A DNA stretch of 64,000 bases from Thecamonas trahens ATCC 50062 (GCF_000142905.1 NW_013657628.1:179614-243613), one strand, 5' to 3'; shown: positions 1 to 10,281, counted from the first letter of the stretch. Numbers and translations: made by a program. The notes: generated by a model from the sequence alone, not told the origin.

Positions 1-128
1 CCCCCCCCCCCCCGGAGCCTTTTAAAACATCATCACTCAACTCGTATTTATCAAACTCCCCCCCCCCCCACCCCTCCCTCCCCCCCCCCCCCCCCCCCTC
101 CTCTTGCCCCCTACCAGCCATTGATCAA

Positions 129-1388
129 ATGGCGAGTGATCCCACGACGACCACGCCCACCACGACGACCATGCCCACCACGACGACCATGCCCACCACG
201 ACAACGGAACCTACCACGACGACGACCGCCAGCACCAATGCAGTGGCTGTGGATGACCCTATCCCGCCACTGGTCACGGTGACGGCAGCTGCAGGCACGG
301 CATTGGCTCGGGCAGAGGCACTGGCGGCGGCGGCGGCTGCAGGCGATGGCACCCATGGAGGGACGCTGTCTAAGCGGGCGGCGAAGCGGAAGCGGCGGGC
401 GGAAGAGAATGCGGCGCGAAAGGCGGAGAAGCGAAAGATGCAGAAAATTCGGCGGAAGGAGCTGCGGAAGCGGGCAAAGTTGCTCGGCAAGGAGGTGCCA
501 TCGGCCAAGCCCGGCCCATGGAGCGACAGCAAGCTGACGGGCGTGACGGTGGTTGTGGACCTGACCTTTGATCGCCTTATGCGCCCGCACGAGATCAAGT
601 CCATGACCAACCAGCTGATGCAGTGCTACGGGAAGAACAGGCGGGCACCGGCACCGGCTACTCTCGTCCTCGCCGCCCCGGACGATCCGGCCGAAGCGCC
701 GGTCATCGAGCGGCTGCACAACACCATGCAGATCGTGCCCAAGAATGGGTGGGGCCTCTGGTCGCCACCGCCGGGCAACGAGCGCACCTCGCTCAATGGG
801 TTGTACTTTGCTAGGGGCCCTGATCTGCTCTCTGCCCTCGCCGAGGACGACCTCTCGTCGCTGGTCTACCTCACGCCAGACACCGAGAACGACATCGATT
901 CGTTTGAAGTCGGCAAGAAGTACATCATCGGCGGCTTTGTCGACAAGAACAGGTTCAAGGGCATCACCGCCGAAAAGGCTGACACGCTGGGCATTGCTAA
1001 AGCCCGCCTGCCCATTGGCCCGTACATCGCCCAGGGCTCCCGCCAGGTCATCACCGTCAACCAGGTCTTTGAGATCATCCTCGCCTTCCTCGAGCTTAAC
1101 GACTGGGAGGCCGCCTTTTTCCGCGTCGTCCCCAAGCGCAAGCGCGCTCCCGGAAGCTCAAGGGCCGCCCCTGCTGCCGCCCCCGCCCCTGCTGCCGCCC
1201 CTGCTGCCGCCCCTGCTGCTCCTGCCGCTGTCGCCACCGCTGCCGCCCCTGCTGCTACCACTGCCGACCCTGCTGCTGCTCCCGCTGCCGCCCCTGCTGC
1301 CGTCCCCGCCCCCGCCCCCGCTCCCACTGCTGCTTCCGCGGCCTCTCCCCCAGCCACTGCGCCGGCTGCCATGGACGAGACATCGTAA
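129..1388 (+). CDS. TRM10: tRNA (guanine(9)-N1)-methyltransferase, Trm10/TRMT10 family
   Basis: 419 residues, single exon. Members of this SPOUT family use S-adenosylmethionine to methylate N1 of purine 9 in tRNA. Seen here: a Thr/Pro-rich N-terminus (residues 1-33), a basic Arg/Lys-rich helix (80-120, typical tRNA-binding arm), then the methyltransferase core at about 135-335. Core family signatures are VVVDLTFDRLM near 141, SMTNQLMQCYGKNRR near 158, VYLTPDTEND near 246 with the Asp that the family uses at the active site, IGGFVDKNR near 267 and KARLPIGPYI near 291. The C-terminus (340-415) is Ala/Pro low complexity. The start is the first ATG after a C-rich leader (caaATGgcg). Nothing shows whether it is the cytosolic TRMT10A/B type or the mitochondrial TRMT10C type; no targeting peptide is evident, so cytosolic or nuclear is more likely. 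Confidence 0.93.
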   Translation: MASDPTTTTPTTTTMPTTTTMPTTTTEPTTTTTASTNAVAVDDPIPPLVTVTAAAGTALARAEALAAAAAAGDGTHGGTLSKRAAKRKRRAEENAARKAEKRKMQKIRRKELRKRAKLLGKEVPSAKPGPWSDSKLTGVTVVVDLTFDRLMRPHEIKSMTNQLMQCYGKNRRAPAPATLVLAAPDDPAEAPVIERLHNTMQIVPKNGWGLWSPPPGNERTSLNGLYFARGPDLLSALAEDDLSSLVYLTPDTENDIDSFEVGKKYIIGGFVDKNRFKGITAEKADTLGIAKARLPIGPYIAQGSRQVITVNQVFEIILAFLELNDWEAAFFRVVPKRKRAPGSSRAAPAAAPAPAAAPAAAPAAPAAVATAAAPAATTADPAAAPAAAPAAVPAPAPAPTAASAASPPATAPAAMDETS

Positions 1389-1409
1389 CACTCATGGTTT
1401 ACACAGCGC

Positions 1410-4400
1410 CTACACCAGGACGTCGCCGACGCCGAGCTGCGACTTGTAGAAGAGGACAAACTTGCGATCGCCCCGGACCTGCGAGTGCATGAGGTGGTGG
1501 TGCGAGAGAGGGCGGGCGTCGACGAGGGCGGTGAGCTGCGGGACAACGTCGACGATGGCATGGGCATGCAAGGTGGCCGGACGGCGGAACGGCGGCGACG
1601 GCGGGTCCGAGGGAGTCACGCCTGCGATGGAGAGAAAGGCGAGGAAGAACATCGAGGTCTTCTGCTTGGAGCCGTGGCGGAGGTAGTGGGTGTGTTGCGG
1701 CATGACGTGGGCCTTCTCCATCAGCTCGTACGCAGTGTTGACTACGACCTTGGCCACCGAGAGCGCCTCCTTGGCCTCGAGCGCATTGATGGTGTCGAGG
1801 ACAGAAACCTCGGTCAGCCACCAGCCGCCCAGTTTGGACGGGATGACATCGCCGACGACCGTGTCCGACGGTGGCGGCGCATCGTTGCCGTTGACGTCGA
1901 TCCACCCGTGGGTGTGCTCCGGCACGGCGTGCATCCGCGCCTCCAACACCTGCAGCTGTGCCCAGACGTAGCCGTAGTACATGTGCAGTCGCTTGAAGAA
2001 CGCCTCGGCCAGAGCCGGCTCGGCAGGCAGCAGGACCGACGGATGGTACACTTGCGCCAGCCGCAGGAACGCCCGGAACACAAAGGCCTCGTCGGTGTGC
2101 CGCAGGCCAAGGTCAGCCAGTCGTGTTGCCACCGCCTCGCCGCTCCGCCGCAGCATTTCCACCGTCTCGGGCCCGGCTGCAGTTGCCGGGGTGACTGCGG
2201 CTGCCGGAGCGTCAGCCTCGCTCTCCCCCGGCGTCTCAGCCGACTCGTCGGCCTCCAGCTCGATAGTGAGAACCCGGACGGCGACGTCGACAACCTCGCG
2301 ATACGTTGCGCGCGGCACGTCGTCGGTGACCATGGTCAGCAGGTCGGCGCCAAGCGCCACGGCGTCGACCTCAGCCAGAATGTCATGCTTGAAGAATGAG
2401 GAGAGCACCCGCTTGGCGGCACCGACAAAGGCATCACCCGGCCCGCTTCCGTCCATAAACGCCGTGTGTGCAGCACGAAGGCTTTGGGTCAGCTCGGCCT
2501 GGTTCTGGATCGAGCCGACTTGGAAGAGCGACGAGAGGTCGAGACTGGCGCTTGCGTTGTCGGCACTTGCACTCGTTGCGCCTGTCGAGTTGGACTGGTT
2601 GAGATCCTTGAGCACCACTGACCGGTACGACGCCGTCGAGCCGCTTGCCGTGCCCGATGCCGAGACTGAGCCGTTTCCGCTTGCAGTCGCTTCCACCGGC
2701 TTGGCGGCTTCAGCCGCAGGGCGGGTCTTGCGCGGCGACGGCTTGAGGGCTAGTTGTTCAAGCCGCTCACGCTCGGCAGCGGCGACAACTGCAGCCACAG
2801 CAGCAGCAGCTGCGGCGGCGGCGGATGCCGGTGAGGAGGCGGGGCCGGGGTTGAGGTCGGTCTGGGCCGGGTGGGTGGGCGCGGGCGTGGATGCGGGCAT
2901 AGGTGTAGGCTCAGGGGCGGGCGCGGATGTAGGCTCAGAGGCGGGCGCGGATGTAGGCTCAGAGGCGGGCGCGGGTGCAGGCTCAGGGGCGGGCGCAGGG
3001 GCGGGCACGGGTGCAGGTGCAGGCTCAGGGGCATGCACGCCGTGCGGATTGCGCATCGGCTCGGGCGCACTGTCGAGAAGCGGCGCTGAGACAGGATGGC
3101 CGCCAGTGAGCGCGCCGTTGACAGGTGCCAGGGCAAAGTCTGCCGAGCCGATGGCAGCCTCAAAGATGCTGCCTGTGCTTGCGGGCACCATGTCGCCGGT
3201 GTCCGAGACCGACGGCGATGGTGAAGGCGACGGCGACGGCGACGGGTCGATGCTGCTGTCCTCCGGCTTCCTGTGCTTGCGGCGCTTACGGTGCTTGTGC
3301 GACGAGTGCGACGAGTGCGACGAGTGCGACGAGTGCGACGAGTGCTTGTTCTTGTGCTTGTGCTTGCTCTTGTGAACAACCCGAACAGATGACGAGACGA
3401 CGATGCCATCGGCGTTGAGGTCTGCTGACGGAGTGTACTCGACGAGGCGTGCAGCCGTTGATGACGACGGCTGGCGAAGGGCAGACTTGTCGAGCGCAGC
3501 AGGGGTCAGTGGTTTGCCTGTGGGGAACAAGCTCGTGCTGTCGGTGCTGGTGTTGGTATCAGCGCCGGACGGCTCGGCGCCGGCCGGGTTGGCAATCTGC
3601 AGTGCTGCCGGAGCCTTGGAAGGTGGCGAGGCAGGCGGAGGGGAGGCAGGCGCAGCCTGCGCCCGTGGTACATACTCGACAAGCAGCGCATGAACAGCGC
3701 CGGCGATGGAGGCAAAGTGGCGCTCAAAGGTGACCGGCTCGCTGGGCGCAGTCAGCTCGTTGAGTTGAAAGAGCGAGAGGTCCATGGGGATGGCAGCGAG
3801 GCCCTCGGATGCGGCGGGGACCTGGACCAGGATGTCCCTGCAGTCGAAATCAGCCATAAACGCCCAGCGGTGGTAGTACTTGTCGAGGTCGAGAACAGGC
3901 GCGGGACCATCAAAGGCATCGGCGATGAGCTCAAACAGCATCTGGCCCGAGAGGGCAGCACGGAGAACAGCACGAGCACGAACAACGTCCTTGGCATCCC
4001 TTGGCAGATCATCAACCTCGGCACGGACGCCTGCGGCTCTCTCCGATGCTGCCAGGAGGGTCTTGAGCATAGCCCAGAGGGGATCGATGCGGAGTAGCCG
4101 AGTCCGTGATGAGCCAGCCTTTAAGCCGTGTCGCAGAATGGCCTCCAAAATGGCTTCCAAAGGCGAATACACAGGATGTGTCCGAGTCAGTCGCTGTTGC
4201 ATTCGCCTGTCACCACCACCACCACCACCACCACCTTGTCCGTCTCCTCCATCATTGGCACATGCCGAGCCGCTCGTGCCTCCGCTCGTCACCGGCTTGC
4301 TGGTCGACGTGGAGGAGGTGCTGGTGGTGCCCATGGCGAGGACGACCAAGTTGACTGCAGAGGAAAAGGTCGAGAGGAGCGACTCGCGCGCACGCTCAGC

Positions 4401-4421
4401 ATCATGTCCACCACTTGCCAT
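1410..4421 (-). CDS. RUN-domain protein with long low-complexity linker
   Basis: 1003 residues, starting at the ATG at 4421 (cccATGgca). The open frame extends further upstream but only through Pro/His low complexity. Residues 83-250 resemble a RUN domain: a helical start (PLEAILEAILRHGLK), then VLRAALSGQMLFELIADAF, LDLDKYYHRWAFM and a C-terminal helix ending at VHALLVEYVP. RUN domains usually bind small GTPases of the Rap or Rab type. The middle is disordered, with a His/Ser/Lys tract encoded near 3285-3365 and Pro-Ala-Glu repeats near 2900-3030. The last 350 residues look folded and helical and end in a conserved-looking block (LRHGSKQKTSMFFLAFLSIAG) that I cannot assign to a family. A role in membrane traffic is inferred from the RUN domain alone. 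It is tail-to-tail with TRM10, with about 20 bp between the stop codons. Confidence 0.72.
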   Translation of the reverse strand: MASGGHDAERARESLLSTFSSAVNLVVLAMGTTSTSSTSTSKPVTSGGTSGSACANDGGDGQGGGGGGGGDRRMQQRLTRTHPVYSPLEAILEAILRHGLKAGSSRTRLLRIDPLWAMLKTLLAASERAAGVRAEVDDLPRDAKDVVRARAVLRAALSGQMLFELIADAFDGPAPVLDLDKYYHRWAFMADFDCRDILVQVPAASEGLAAIPMDLSLFQLNELTAPSEPVTFERHFASIAGAVHALLVEYVPRAQAAPASPPPASPPSKAPAALQIANPAGAEPSGADTNTSTDSTSLFPTGKPLTPAALDKSALRQPSSSTAARLVEYTPSADLNADGIVVSSSVRVVHKSKHKHKNKHSSHSSHSSHSSHSSHKHRKRRKHRKPEDSSIDPSPSPSPSPSPSVSDTGDMVPASTGSIFEAAIGSADFALAPVNGALTGGHPVSAPLLDSAPEPMRNPHGVHAPEPAPAPVPAPAPAPEPAPAPASEPTSAPASEPTSAPAPEPTPMPASTPAPTHPAQTDLNPGPASSPASAAAAAAAAVAAVVAAAERERLEQLALKPSPRKTRPAAEAAKPVEATASGNGSVSASGTASGSTASYRSVVLKDLNQSNSTGATSASADNASASLDLSSLFQVGSIQNQAELTQSLRAAHTAFMDGSGPGDAFVGAAKRVLSSFFKHDILAEVDAVALGADLLTMVTDDVPRATYREVVDVAVRVLTIELEADESAETPGESEADAPAAAVTPATAAGPETVEMLRRSGEAVATRLADLGLRHTDEAFVFRAFLRLAQVYHPSVLLPAEPALAEAFFKRLHMYYGYVWAQLQVLEARMHAVPEHTHGWIDVNGNDAPPPSDTVVGDVIPSKLGGWWLTEVSVLDTINALEAKEALSVAKVVVNTAYELMEKAHVMPQHTHYLRHGSKQKTSMFFLAFLSIAGVTPSDPPSPPFRRPATLHAHAIVDVVPQLTALVDARPLSHHHLMHSQVRGDRKFVLFYKSQLGVGDVLV

Positions 4422-4655
4422 GGGTATGGGGTGGTGGAGTGGAATGTGTGTGTGTGGTGGGGGTGGGGGGTGGGGGGGGTGTTGGGGGTACGGAGGGGAA
4501 CGGGAGTGTGGCGGCGAGTCACGTTTGGCGAACGTGACTGGCTCGTGGCAGGCGCCAGCGGCATGCTGGGTGACGACGAGGCGATGGGGATGGAACGAAT
4601 AATGGAAAATCACGTAGAATTATGTGTGTGCGGGGAGGGGGAGAGGGGGAAGTGT

Positions 4656-6464
4656 CTACGCAAAGAGAACGAGAAGCGAGGCAACAAAGGCGACGGCAGC
4701 GACGAGGAGCGGCTGCGCGGCGAGGCCAAGGGTGGCAGACGACTGAGCGTTGATGTTGGCATCAGCTTGCGAGCGGTCGATCTTCGACTCGGGGTCCCAC
4801 GACCACGAGGTCTCCGAGGTCTGGAATGAGGCGTAGGTGCAGACGTACTTGGCGGTGCCGACGTTCTCGGAGAGGGTGTTGAGGAAGTCGGGCTCGGAGC
4901 GCCAGGCAGAGGTGATCTCGCCGCAGTCGGAAGGCGCCGAGACAGCGACGTCGAATTCGGCGCCAGCGGCGGTCTTGGCCTTGGGCGCAAAGCCGATGGA
5001 GCCGGCACCAACGGTCAGAGTCTCCGAGGCCGAGTTGGCAGTGCCGGCGGCGGTGGCCGAGGCAACGACCATGCGGACGCCGAGAGCCTCGCCGGCGGCA
5101 AGGGTGATGCCAGACGAGGTGAGATCGCACTTGGCATCGTACGGCTGGTAGCGCTTGTTGTTGGACGGGGCGTCCCACTCCTCGGCACCAAAGTAGCAGA
5201 TGTACTTGAGCGTGCCGCCGTCGACGTTTGAAGTCAGCTCCCACTTGTTGATGGTGACCGATGTGTTGGCGGCGCCGGTGGTGGTCACAGTCGAGGAAGA
5301 GAAGCCGACGTTCGAGACGGCGGTAAAGGTCGGGGCAGTGCCGGTGCCGGCCACGTACCCGTTAGGATGCTCCGACGTCTTGTACTTGAAGACCGAGTCG
5401 AGGAGGACAAAGAAGGCCGCGCCACGGTAGCCGGGCATGCCATTGTTGTTGGCATTGGAGATCGAAGTACCGGCGTTGGCAATCATGTACGCCGAGCCGG
5501 TGAAGAACGGCAGAGTGGCCGGCATGCCAAAGCCACCAGAGGAGTAGAACAGGAAGGCCCTGAACTGGATACCATCAAAGGCGTTGGCGGCGGCCTGCGA
5601 CGAGCCCGAGGCAAAGGTGGGCGCCATGTCGAGCTCGGCGCGGACGTAGAACGATGAGAACGAGATGGCCAGGCGGTAGGTGCAGGTCTCGGAGCAGGTG
5701 TGGCGGTCAGTAGCCGGCCACCAGCAGTCAAAGATCTGAGTGATGCCCGGCGTGATGAGCTTCTTGCCGGTGGCATGGTTGCCCTCGACGCACATCCCGC
5801 CAGCCTTGGGGTTCTCAGAATCGCGAGTGTCGAGCCCAATGACCCAAACACATCCAGCCTCGGCACCGCAAGAGCACGACGACGAGTGCTTGTCGCAGTC
5901 GGACTGCGCCCGCGAGGTGACAGCTGTGGTTTTGGGCGGTGAGGTGAGTAAAAGGAAAAAAAAGGGAGGTGAAAGTGGTGGAGCGGGAAGAGGGGGAAGA
6001 GGAGGAAGGGCAGATAGAGGAAGGAGAAAAGAAGAGTGTATGAAGAGGTGGAAAGTGTGCAAATGGTAATGGTAGAGGGGGGGGATGGAGGGAGGGGAGG
6101 GGATGGGAAGGAGGGAGGGGGAAAGAGGGAAGGTGAGGACGGAGAGAGGATGAAAAAAAAAAGTGCAAGTGCGAAGAAAAGAGGAAGAAGAGGGGAAGAC
6201 AGGGGAAGTGGGGAGGGGGGAAGTGGGGGATGGGGAATGTGGGGCTGTGTTGGAAGGGATGGAGGAGGGAGGATGGAGTGTGGTGCTGTGGTGGTGCTGT
6301 TTGGTCTGCGTACAGTGCTCGGGAGTGGCAGCCATGGCGGAGGCGATCTTGTCCGACAACTCATTCTTCAACGCGGCGCGAACGTCATGCTCGGACGGGG
6401 TGTACGTGGCAGCAGCCAAGGCAGCAAGGCCAAGGAGTGCAAGAACAAACACAGCAGCACGCAT
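4656..6464 (-). CDS. Secreted or GPI-anchored Cys-containing surface protein (unrecognised family)
   Basis: Two exons: 6314-6464 and 4656-5923, separated by a 390-nt pyrimidine-rich intron (5924-6313, GTACGC...CACAG) that keeps frame; 472 residues. The N-terminus is a clear signal peptide (MRAAVFVLALLGLAALAAA). After it come a Cys-rich patch encoded near 5840-5900 (pattern C-x6-C-x-C-x5-C) and a CWWP...CSETC segment, then a beta-rich extracellular region with Thr/Ser/Ala stretches. The C-terminus is a short hydrophobic tail (LLVAAVAFVASLLVLFA) with no cytoplasmic residues, as expected of a GPI-attachment signal. I do not recognise the family. The ectodomain has a possible internal repeat: the segments around the ICYFGAEEWD and VCTYASFQTS motifs look alike. 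Membrane attachment by GPI is inference; a tail-anchored or secreted form is possible. Confidence 0.7.
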   Translation of the reverse strand: MRAAVFVLALLGLAALAAATYTPSEHDVRAALKNELSDKIASAMAATPEHCTQTKQHHHSTTLHPPSSIPSNTAPHSPSPTSPLPTSPVFPSSSSFLRTCTFFFHPLSVLTFPLSPSLLPIPSPPSIPPLYHYHLHTFHLFIHSSFLLPLSALPPLPPLPAPPLSPPFFFLLLTSPPKTTAVTSRAQSDCDKHSSSCSCGAEAGCVWVIGLDTRDSENPKAGGMCVEGNHATGKKLITPGITQIFDCWWPATDRHTCSETCTYRLAISFSSFYVRAELDMAPTFASGSSQAAANAFDGIQFRAFLFYSSGGFGMPATLPFFTGSAYMIANAGTSISNANNNGMPGYRGAAFFVLLDSVFKYKTSEHPNGYVAGTGTAPTFTAVSNVGFSSSTVTTTGAANTSVTINKWELTSNVDGGTLKYICYFGAEEWDAPSNNKRYQPYDAKCDLTSSGITLAAGEALGVRMVVASATAAGTANSASETLTVGAGSIGFAPKAKTAAGAEFDVAVSAPSDCGEITSAWRSEPDFLNTLSENVGTAKYVCTYASFQTSETSWSWDPESKIDRSQADANINAQSSATLGLAAQPLLVAAVAFVASLLVLFA

Positions 6465-6854
6465 GGTTTGTGAACAAAGTCAACTGGTCAGCCAACAGAG
6501 TCAGATGTGTCTGGTGGTGGTGGTGGTGGTGGTGCGGGGGCAGTGACTCCTCAGCCGTGTTCTGTGCCCGCAATGACTACGTGTCGTTGCGCAACGGTCT
6601 CCACCACCACGTGTGTTGAGCACGTGCCCATGCCCCTAGCTGACAGGCACAGCGTACTCATACTGATCATCGGCCGCATGATGCCGGAGCATGACGGGTT
6701 GGTCATGACCGATTCCGGGCTTGGATGGCTGATCTAGTGGCGGAGAGGCCATTGCGGTGGAGGTGGCCTTTCGGAGGCTCTAGAGGTGGCCACTTGGAGG
6801 CTCCGGAGGCTCGCCCACGGGCACGAGGCGACTTGTCTCTCAGGTGGCAAGGAG

Positions 6855-8117
6855 ATGCTTACACGACGGATTGCGAGTGCGGCCGGGTGCGGCGTGGTGG
6901 TGGGCGTGGCTTTGGGCGTGGCTTTGGGCCGGGTGCTGGCGGTACGGGCGGTGCGGGCGAGCATGGCCAAGCTGGAGGCTGCGTCTGCACGACGGAGCGC
7001 ATCGGTGGCTGCGCTGGCGGCCAAGGCCGGGAGCGAGCTAGAGACAGCGAGTACGATGGTGGCAGGTGAGGGGCGGGTCAAGATCCATGCGCTCGAGCCC
7101 GAGTCTGTGGTCCTCGCCTCACTGCCGACTCGGGTGGCTGAGGGCGTGGTCATCGAGGTACCCTCGTGCGACAAGGAGGTGGTCATCGATATCAAGGTCG
7201 ATGCCGAGACCGGCGCTGAGCTGTCGGGCAACAAGGTGCGTAAGCTGGAGTATTTGATGGCGGACGCGGTGAGGAGCGGTGCCACACATGTGGTGACCAA
7301 CGGTGGCGCGCAGTCAAACTTTGCTCGGGCTACGGCGCTTGCGGCGCGCCGGCTCGGCCTCACCCCGCTCATGCTGCTGCGCCAGCCCGGGCCCGGGTCG
7401 AGCATCGAGGCCGAGGAAGCCAAAGGCAACTTGCTGCTGATGCGGCTGGCTGGGACTCGTATTGGTTGGATGCCGCGTGATCTGTTCTCCGAACCGGCAC
7501 GGCGGATGGAGGCCATGCGTGCGCTGGGCGCCGCCGAGGGTGCTCGCGACACGACGTACGTGGTGCCGCAGGGCGGATCGAATGCACTCGGCTCGTGGGG
7601 CTACGTCCGCATGGTGGCCGAGCTCCTCAACGCCGAAGGCGGGTGCCGGTACAAGACGCTGGCGCTGGCGGTGGGCTCGGGCGGCTCGTTTGCTGGCGTT
7701 CTGCTTGGGCGGGCGCTGCTCGGCCTCACTGACTCGCTGCAGGTGGTTGGCGTGCCGGTCTGCGACGACGCGGCGTTCTTCGACAAGGTCATTGCGCGGA
7801 TTTTTGACGAGTTCAACGCTGCCCATGCTACGCAGCTTGTGCCGGGACCGTACACTCTGCTCGATGGCTACGTGGGCAAGGGCTACGGCATCGCCTATCC
7901 CGAGTCGATGGCGGTGCTGGCGTCGGTGGCTCGGAAGGCAGGACTTGTCCTCGACCCGGTCTACTCGTCTAAGGCCCTCTATGGAGTGGTGCACGCGGCA
8001 GCAACCGGAAAGATCGCACTTGCAGAGCCGGCGTGCTTTGTTCATACGGGCGGCATCTACGGGACGCTGGCGCAGGGCGAGGGAGCGCTGGCGGCAGCCA
8101 ACGGGCGCGGGCAGTGA
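6855..8117 (+). CDS. PLP-dependent D-cysteine desulfhydrase / ACC deaminase family enzyme
   Basis: 420 residues from the ATG at 6855; the frame is open upstream without an ATG. Fold type II PLP enzyme. The PLP lysine is expected at K127 in SGNKVRKLEYL, and the family loop GGAQSN lies at 150-155, followed by an arginine and a run of small residues. TYVVPQGGSN and the phosphate-binding VGSGGS motif follow. Relatives deaminate 1-aminocyclopropane-1-carboxylate or break D-cysteine into pyruvate, sulfide and ammonia; the sequence does not settle the substrate. The first 40 residues are unusual for the family: a hydrophobic Gly/Val/Ala segment (10-30) flanked by arginines, which reads as a membrane anchor or mitochondrial presequence. 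The family is mostly bacterial, plant and fungal. It converges on the Sec7 gene with 30 bp between stops. Confidence 0.88.
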   Translation: MLTRRIASAAGCGVVVGVALGVALGRVLAVRAVRASMAKLEAASARRSASVAALAAKAGSELETASTMVAGEGRVKIHALEPESVVLASLPTRVAEGVVIEVPSCDKEVVIDIKVDAETGAELSGNKVRKLEYLMADAVRSGATHVVTNGGAQSNFARATALAARRLGLTPLMLLRQPGPGSSIEAEEAKGNLLLMRLAGTRIGWMPRDLFSEPARRMEAMRALGAAEGARDTTYVVPQGGSNALGSWGYVRMVAELLNAEGGCRYKTLALAVGSGGSFAGVLLGRALLGLTDSLQVVGVPVCDDAAFFDKVIARIFDEFNAAHATQLVPGPYTLLDGYVGKGYGIAYPESMAVLASVARKAGLVLDPVYSSKALYGVVHAAATGKIALAEPACFVHTGGIYGTLAQGEGALAAANGRGQ

Positions 8118-8147
8118 GAGCAGGCGGCCGGCTACCCAAGGTTGTGG

Positions 8148-9978
8148 TCACCAGACTGCACCGCGGCAGCGGGCGAGGTACTGGTACGGCGAGGAGGCCA
8201 TGTTCTTGGCAATGACATCCATCCACTCTTCGCGCTCCTCAGAGGACGAGGCCGCCATGAGCAACGACTTGTGATGGCCCTCCTCCATCTTTCCGCCGGT
8301 CCGCTTGCCGGTCTTGATCTTGTCCTGAGTCGGCGAGTAAATCTCAAAGGCGTGCGGCTTGACGTCAGAGAGGCGGAGGGCGAGCGACTCGAGCGGAAGG
8401 ATGCCCTTGGGCGCCGGGTCCTCCTCTGACTTGAAGTAGTAGAGGCAGTGGCCAGTGAGGACAAAGTAGCGCCGGCGCCAGGTCGGGATGCGGCCGCCGC
8501 GCTTGCGGAGGTAGCCCTTCTTGTTGGCGTCGGCAAAGGTAGCGGCGGTCTCATCCTCGACCTCCATGGCGATTGGGTTGGCGGCAATGTCGTCGTAGAG
8601 CGCGGCGAGGAGCTGTGTGTCGACGTCAGAGCCACCGTCGATGCCGCGGAGCCGCGAGGAGAACTCGTCCTTGGTCATCTTGCGCTTGATTGACGGGTTG
8701 TGCAGGTCCGTCTGAAGCATGATGAGGGCAAAGGCGAGGATGTAGACCGTGTCAGCGTTGGCAAACAGGCCCGGGTTGTGGGTCACGTAGCGGGAGGCAA
8801 ACGACTCCATGAGACGATCGATCTTCTGGGCCTCGCCCGGCAGCCGGAACGTGGCCAGAAACATGCGGAGAGCCTCGAGGACCGAGAGGTCGGCGTAGTC
8901 AAACAGCTTCGAGAACGCAGTGACAACCTCGTCGATGCCCGGCTTGTCCGAGCCGAGATATGCGCCGATCTGCGACTTTTTGAGGCCCGGGAGCTTAAGC
9001 AGCCACCCTGCGCGCTCCTGCGGCGAGCCTCCGTCAGCAAACAGGCCGCGCTCCTCCATGTACTGCCAACACTCGGCCGGCTTTTTGTTGAACCGCTTGG
9101 CAGCGTTGGCCAGCAGCCGCTCCTTGGTGTGGAGCGAGGAGCCGTCGTCGACCACTTCGGCTATGCTCAACCGTGAGCCAGTCACACCCATGGCCGCGGC
9201 GCCGATCATAGGGCCGGCATGACGGTCCTGACTTGCGACCTCGGTGCTGGGTCCGTCGTCATTCAGGTACACCAGACCGTCAGAGGTAGCCTCGCGCTCG
9301 GCCTGCGACGCCGCAATAACGAGCGGGCGACCGAAACGGTCGCGCGAGATGGTGTCTTTGCGGGTGCCTGGCTTTCGGACAAGAACATACAGATCGCTTG
9401 AGCCGTCAACCGGGCGAGTCAGCATCGGATGCAGGTCCGACGACGACGAGATAGATCCAAGCGATGAGGTTGCCTCGTCGTCTGAGCCCAAAGCCGCTTC
9501 TAAAGCTCTGGCCTCTTCTTCTGCACGGATTTCCTCTTCCATCTGCAGCCATACCAACGAGTCATACCCATCAGCGTCACCAGCCCAGCCCCATCAGGCA
9601 TCGATCCATGTCCCCCCCCCCCCCCACCACCACGCAACACGCCATGCCACCATCCCCAGCCGACATCACCAATGTTCGCCATGTGCAACGACACCGACCC
9701 CCCGTCCCACCAGCACCAGCACCAGCACCAGCACCAGCACCAGCACCAGCACCAGCACCCATACCCATAGACACATATACATACACACCATAAGTCACCC
9801 ATACCCATACCCCCCTCCCCCCCCCCCCCCCCCCCCCTTCCCACCTCTCGCACCTCTCCCACCTCTCCCAGGTTCGTACCGCAGCGATTTCAGCGTCGAG
9901 CGAGGAGACGTCCTTCTGGACGCGGTCATATTGGGTGCGGGCAAGGAGGCGCTGACTACGGGCCACGTTGACGTCCAT
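8148..9978 (-). CDS. Cytohesin-like Arf GEF (Sec7 + PH domains)
   Basis: Two exons, 9880-9978 and 8148-9542, with a 337-nt intron (GTACGA...TGCAG) in phase 0; 497 residues. Exon 1 (33 residues) together with the start of exon 2 forms a short charged coiled-coil-like N-terminus. The Sec7 domain covers about 170-360, with the catalytic glutamate at E270 in FRLPGEAQKID and the FALIMLQTDLHNP signature at 303-315. A PH domain follows at about 374-490 (GYLRKRGGRIPTWRRRYFVL ... EEREEWMDVI). This is the cytohesin order, coiled coil-Sec7-PH. Such proteins load GTP onto Arf GTPases at membranes marked by phosphoinositides. Residues 50-165 are a low-complexity linker. The intron contains an (ACCAGC)n tract and C runs. 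Confidence 0.93.
9709..9758. repeat. (ACCAGC)n microsatellite in Sec7 gene intron
   Basis: About eight perfect copies of a 6-bp unit, directly followed by other low-complexity DNA and a run of more than 15 C residues near 9822-9838. It lies entirely within the intron of the Sec7-PH gene. Confidence 0.9.
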
Positions 9979-10003
9979 GATCACTCTCTCCACACAAGGT
10001 GAT

Positions 10004-10033
10004 GTTGATGATGATGATGATGATGATGATGTT
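10004..10033. repeat. (GAT)n trinucleotide repeat
   Basis: About nine GAT/TGA units just upstream of the start codon of the minus-strand Sec7-PH gene, probably in its 5' leader or promoter. Confidence 0.85.
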
Positions 10034-10281
10034 GGATGTGAGGGAGAAGGGAGAGAGACTCAGCCGTAGTGCTGTCCGTGGCCGTCAAGTCACCTCTCTG
10101 CCAAGCGCGCAGTCGGCGGCGACTCACTGTGGCTGTAGAGAGAGGTGACTCGATCGTCGCCGAGAGGACGTGATCACCGGCCGTGAGGATGCAAGAGCTG
10201 ATTGCAATGAAGGTCCGCTTGCGCTTTGGTAATACATAGAACTCCATCTATTCCAAGTTTTCGGTTCCAGAACAAAGTAAT

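Noticed and set aside
1981-3375. Plus-strand Ala/Gly/Glu-rich open frame opposite the RUN gene
   Set aside because: It mirrors the Pro-Ala-Glu repeats of the minus-strand gene and lacks any motif.
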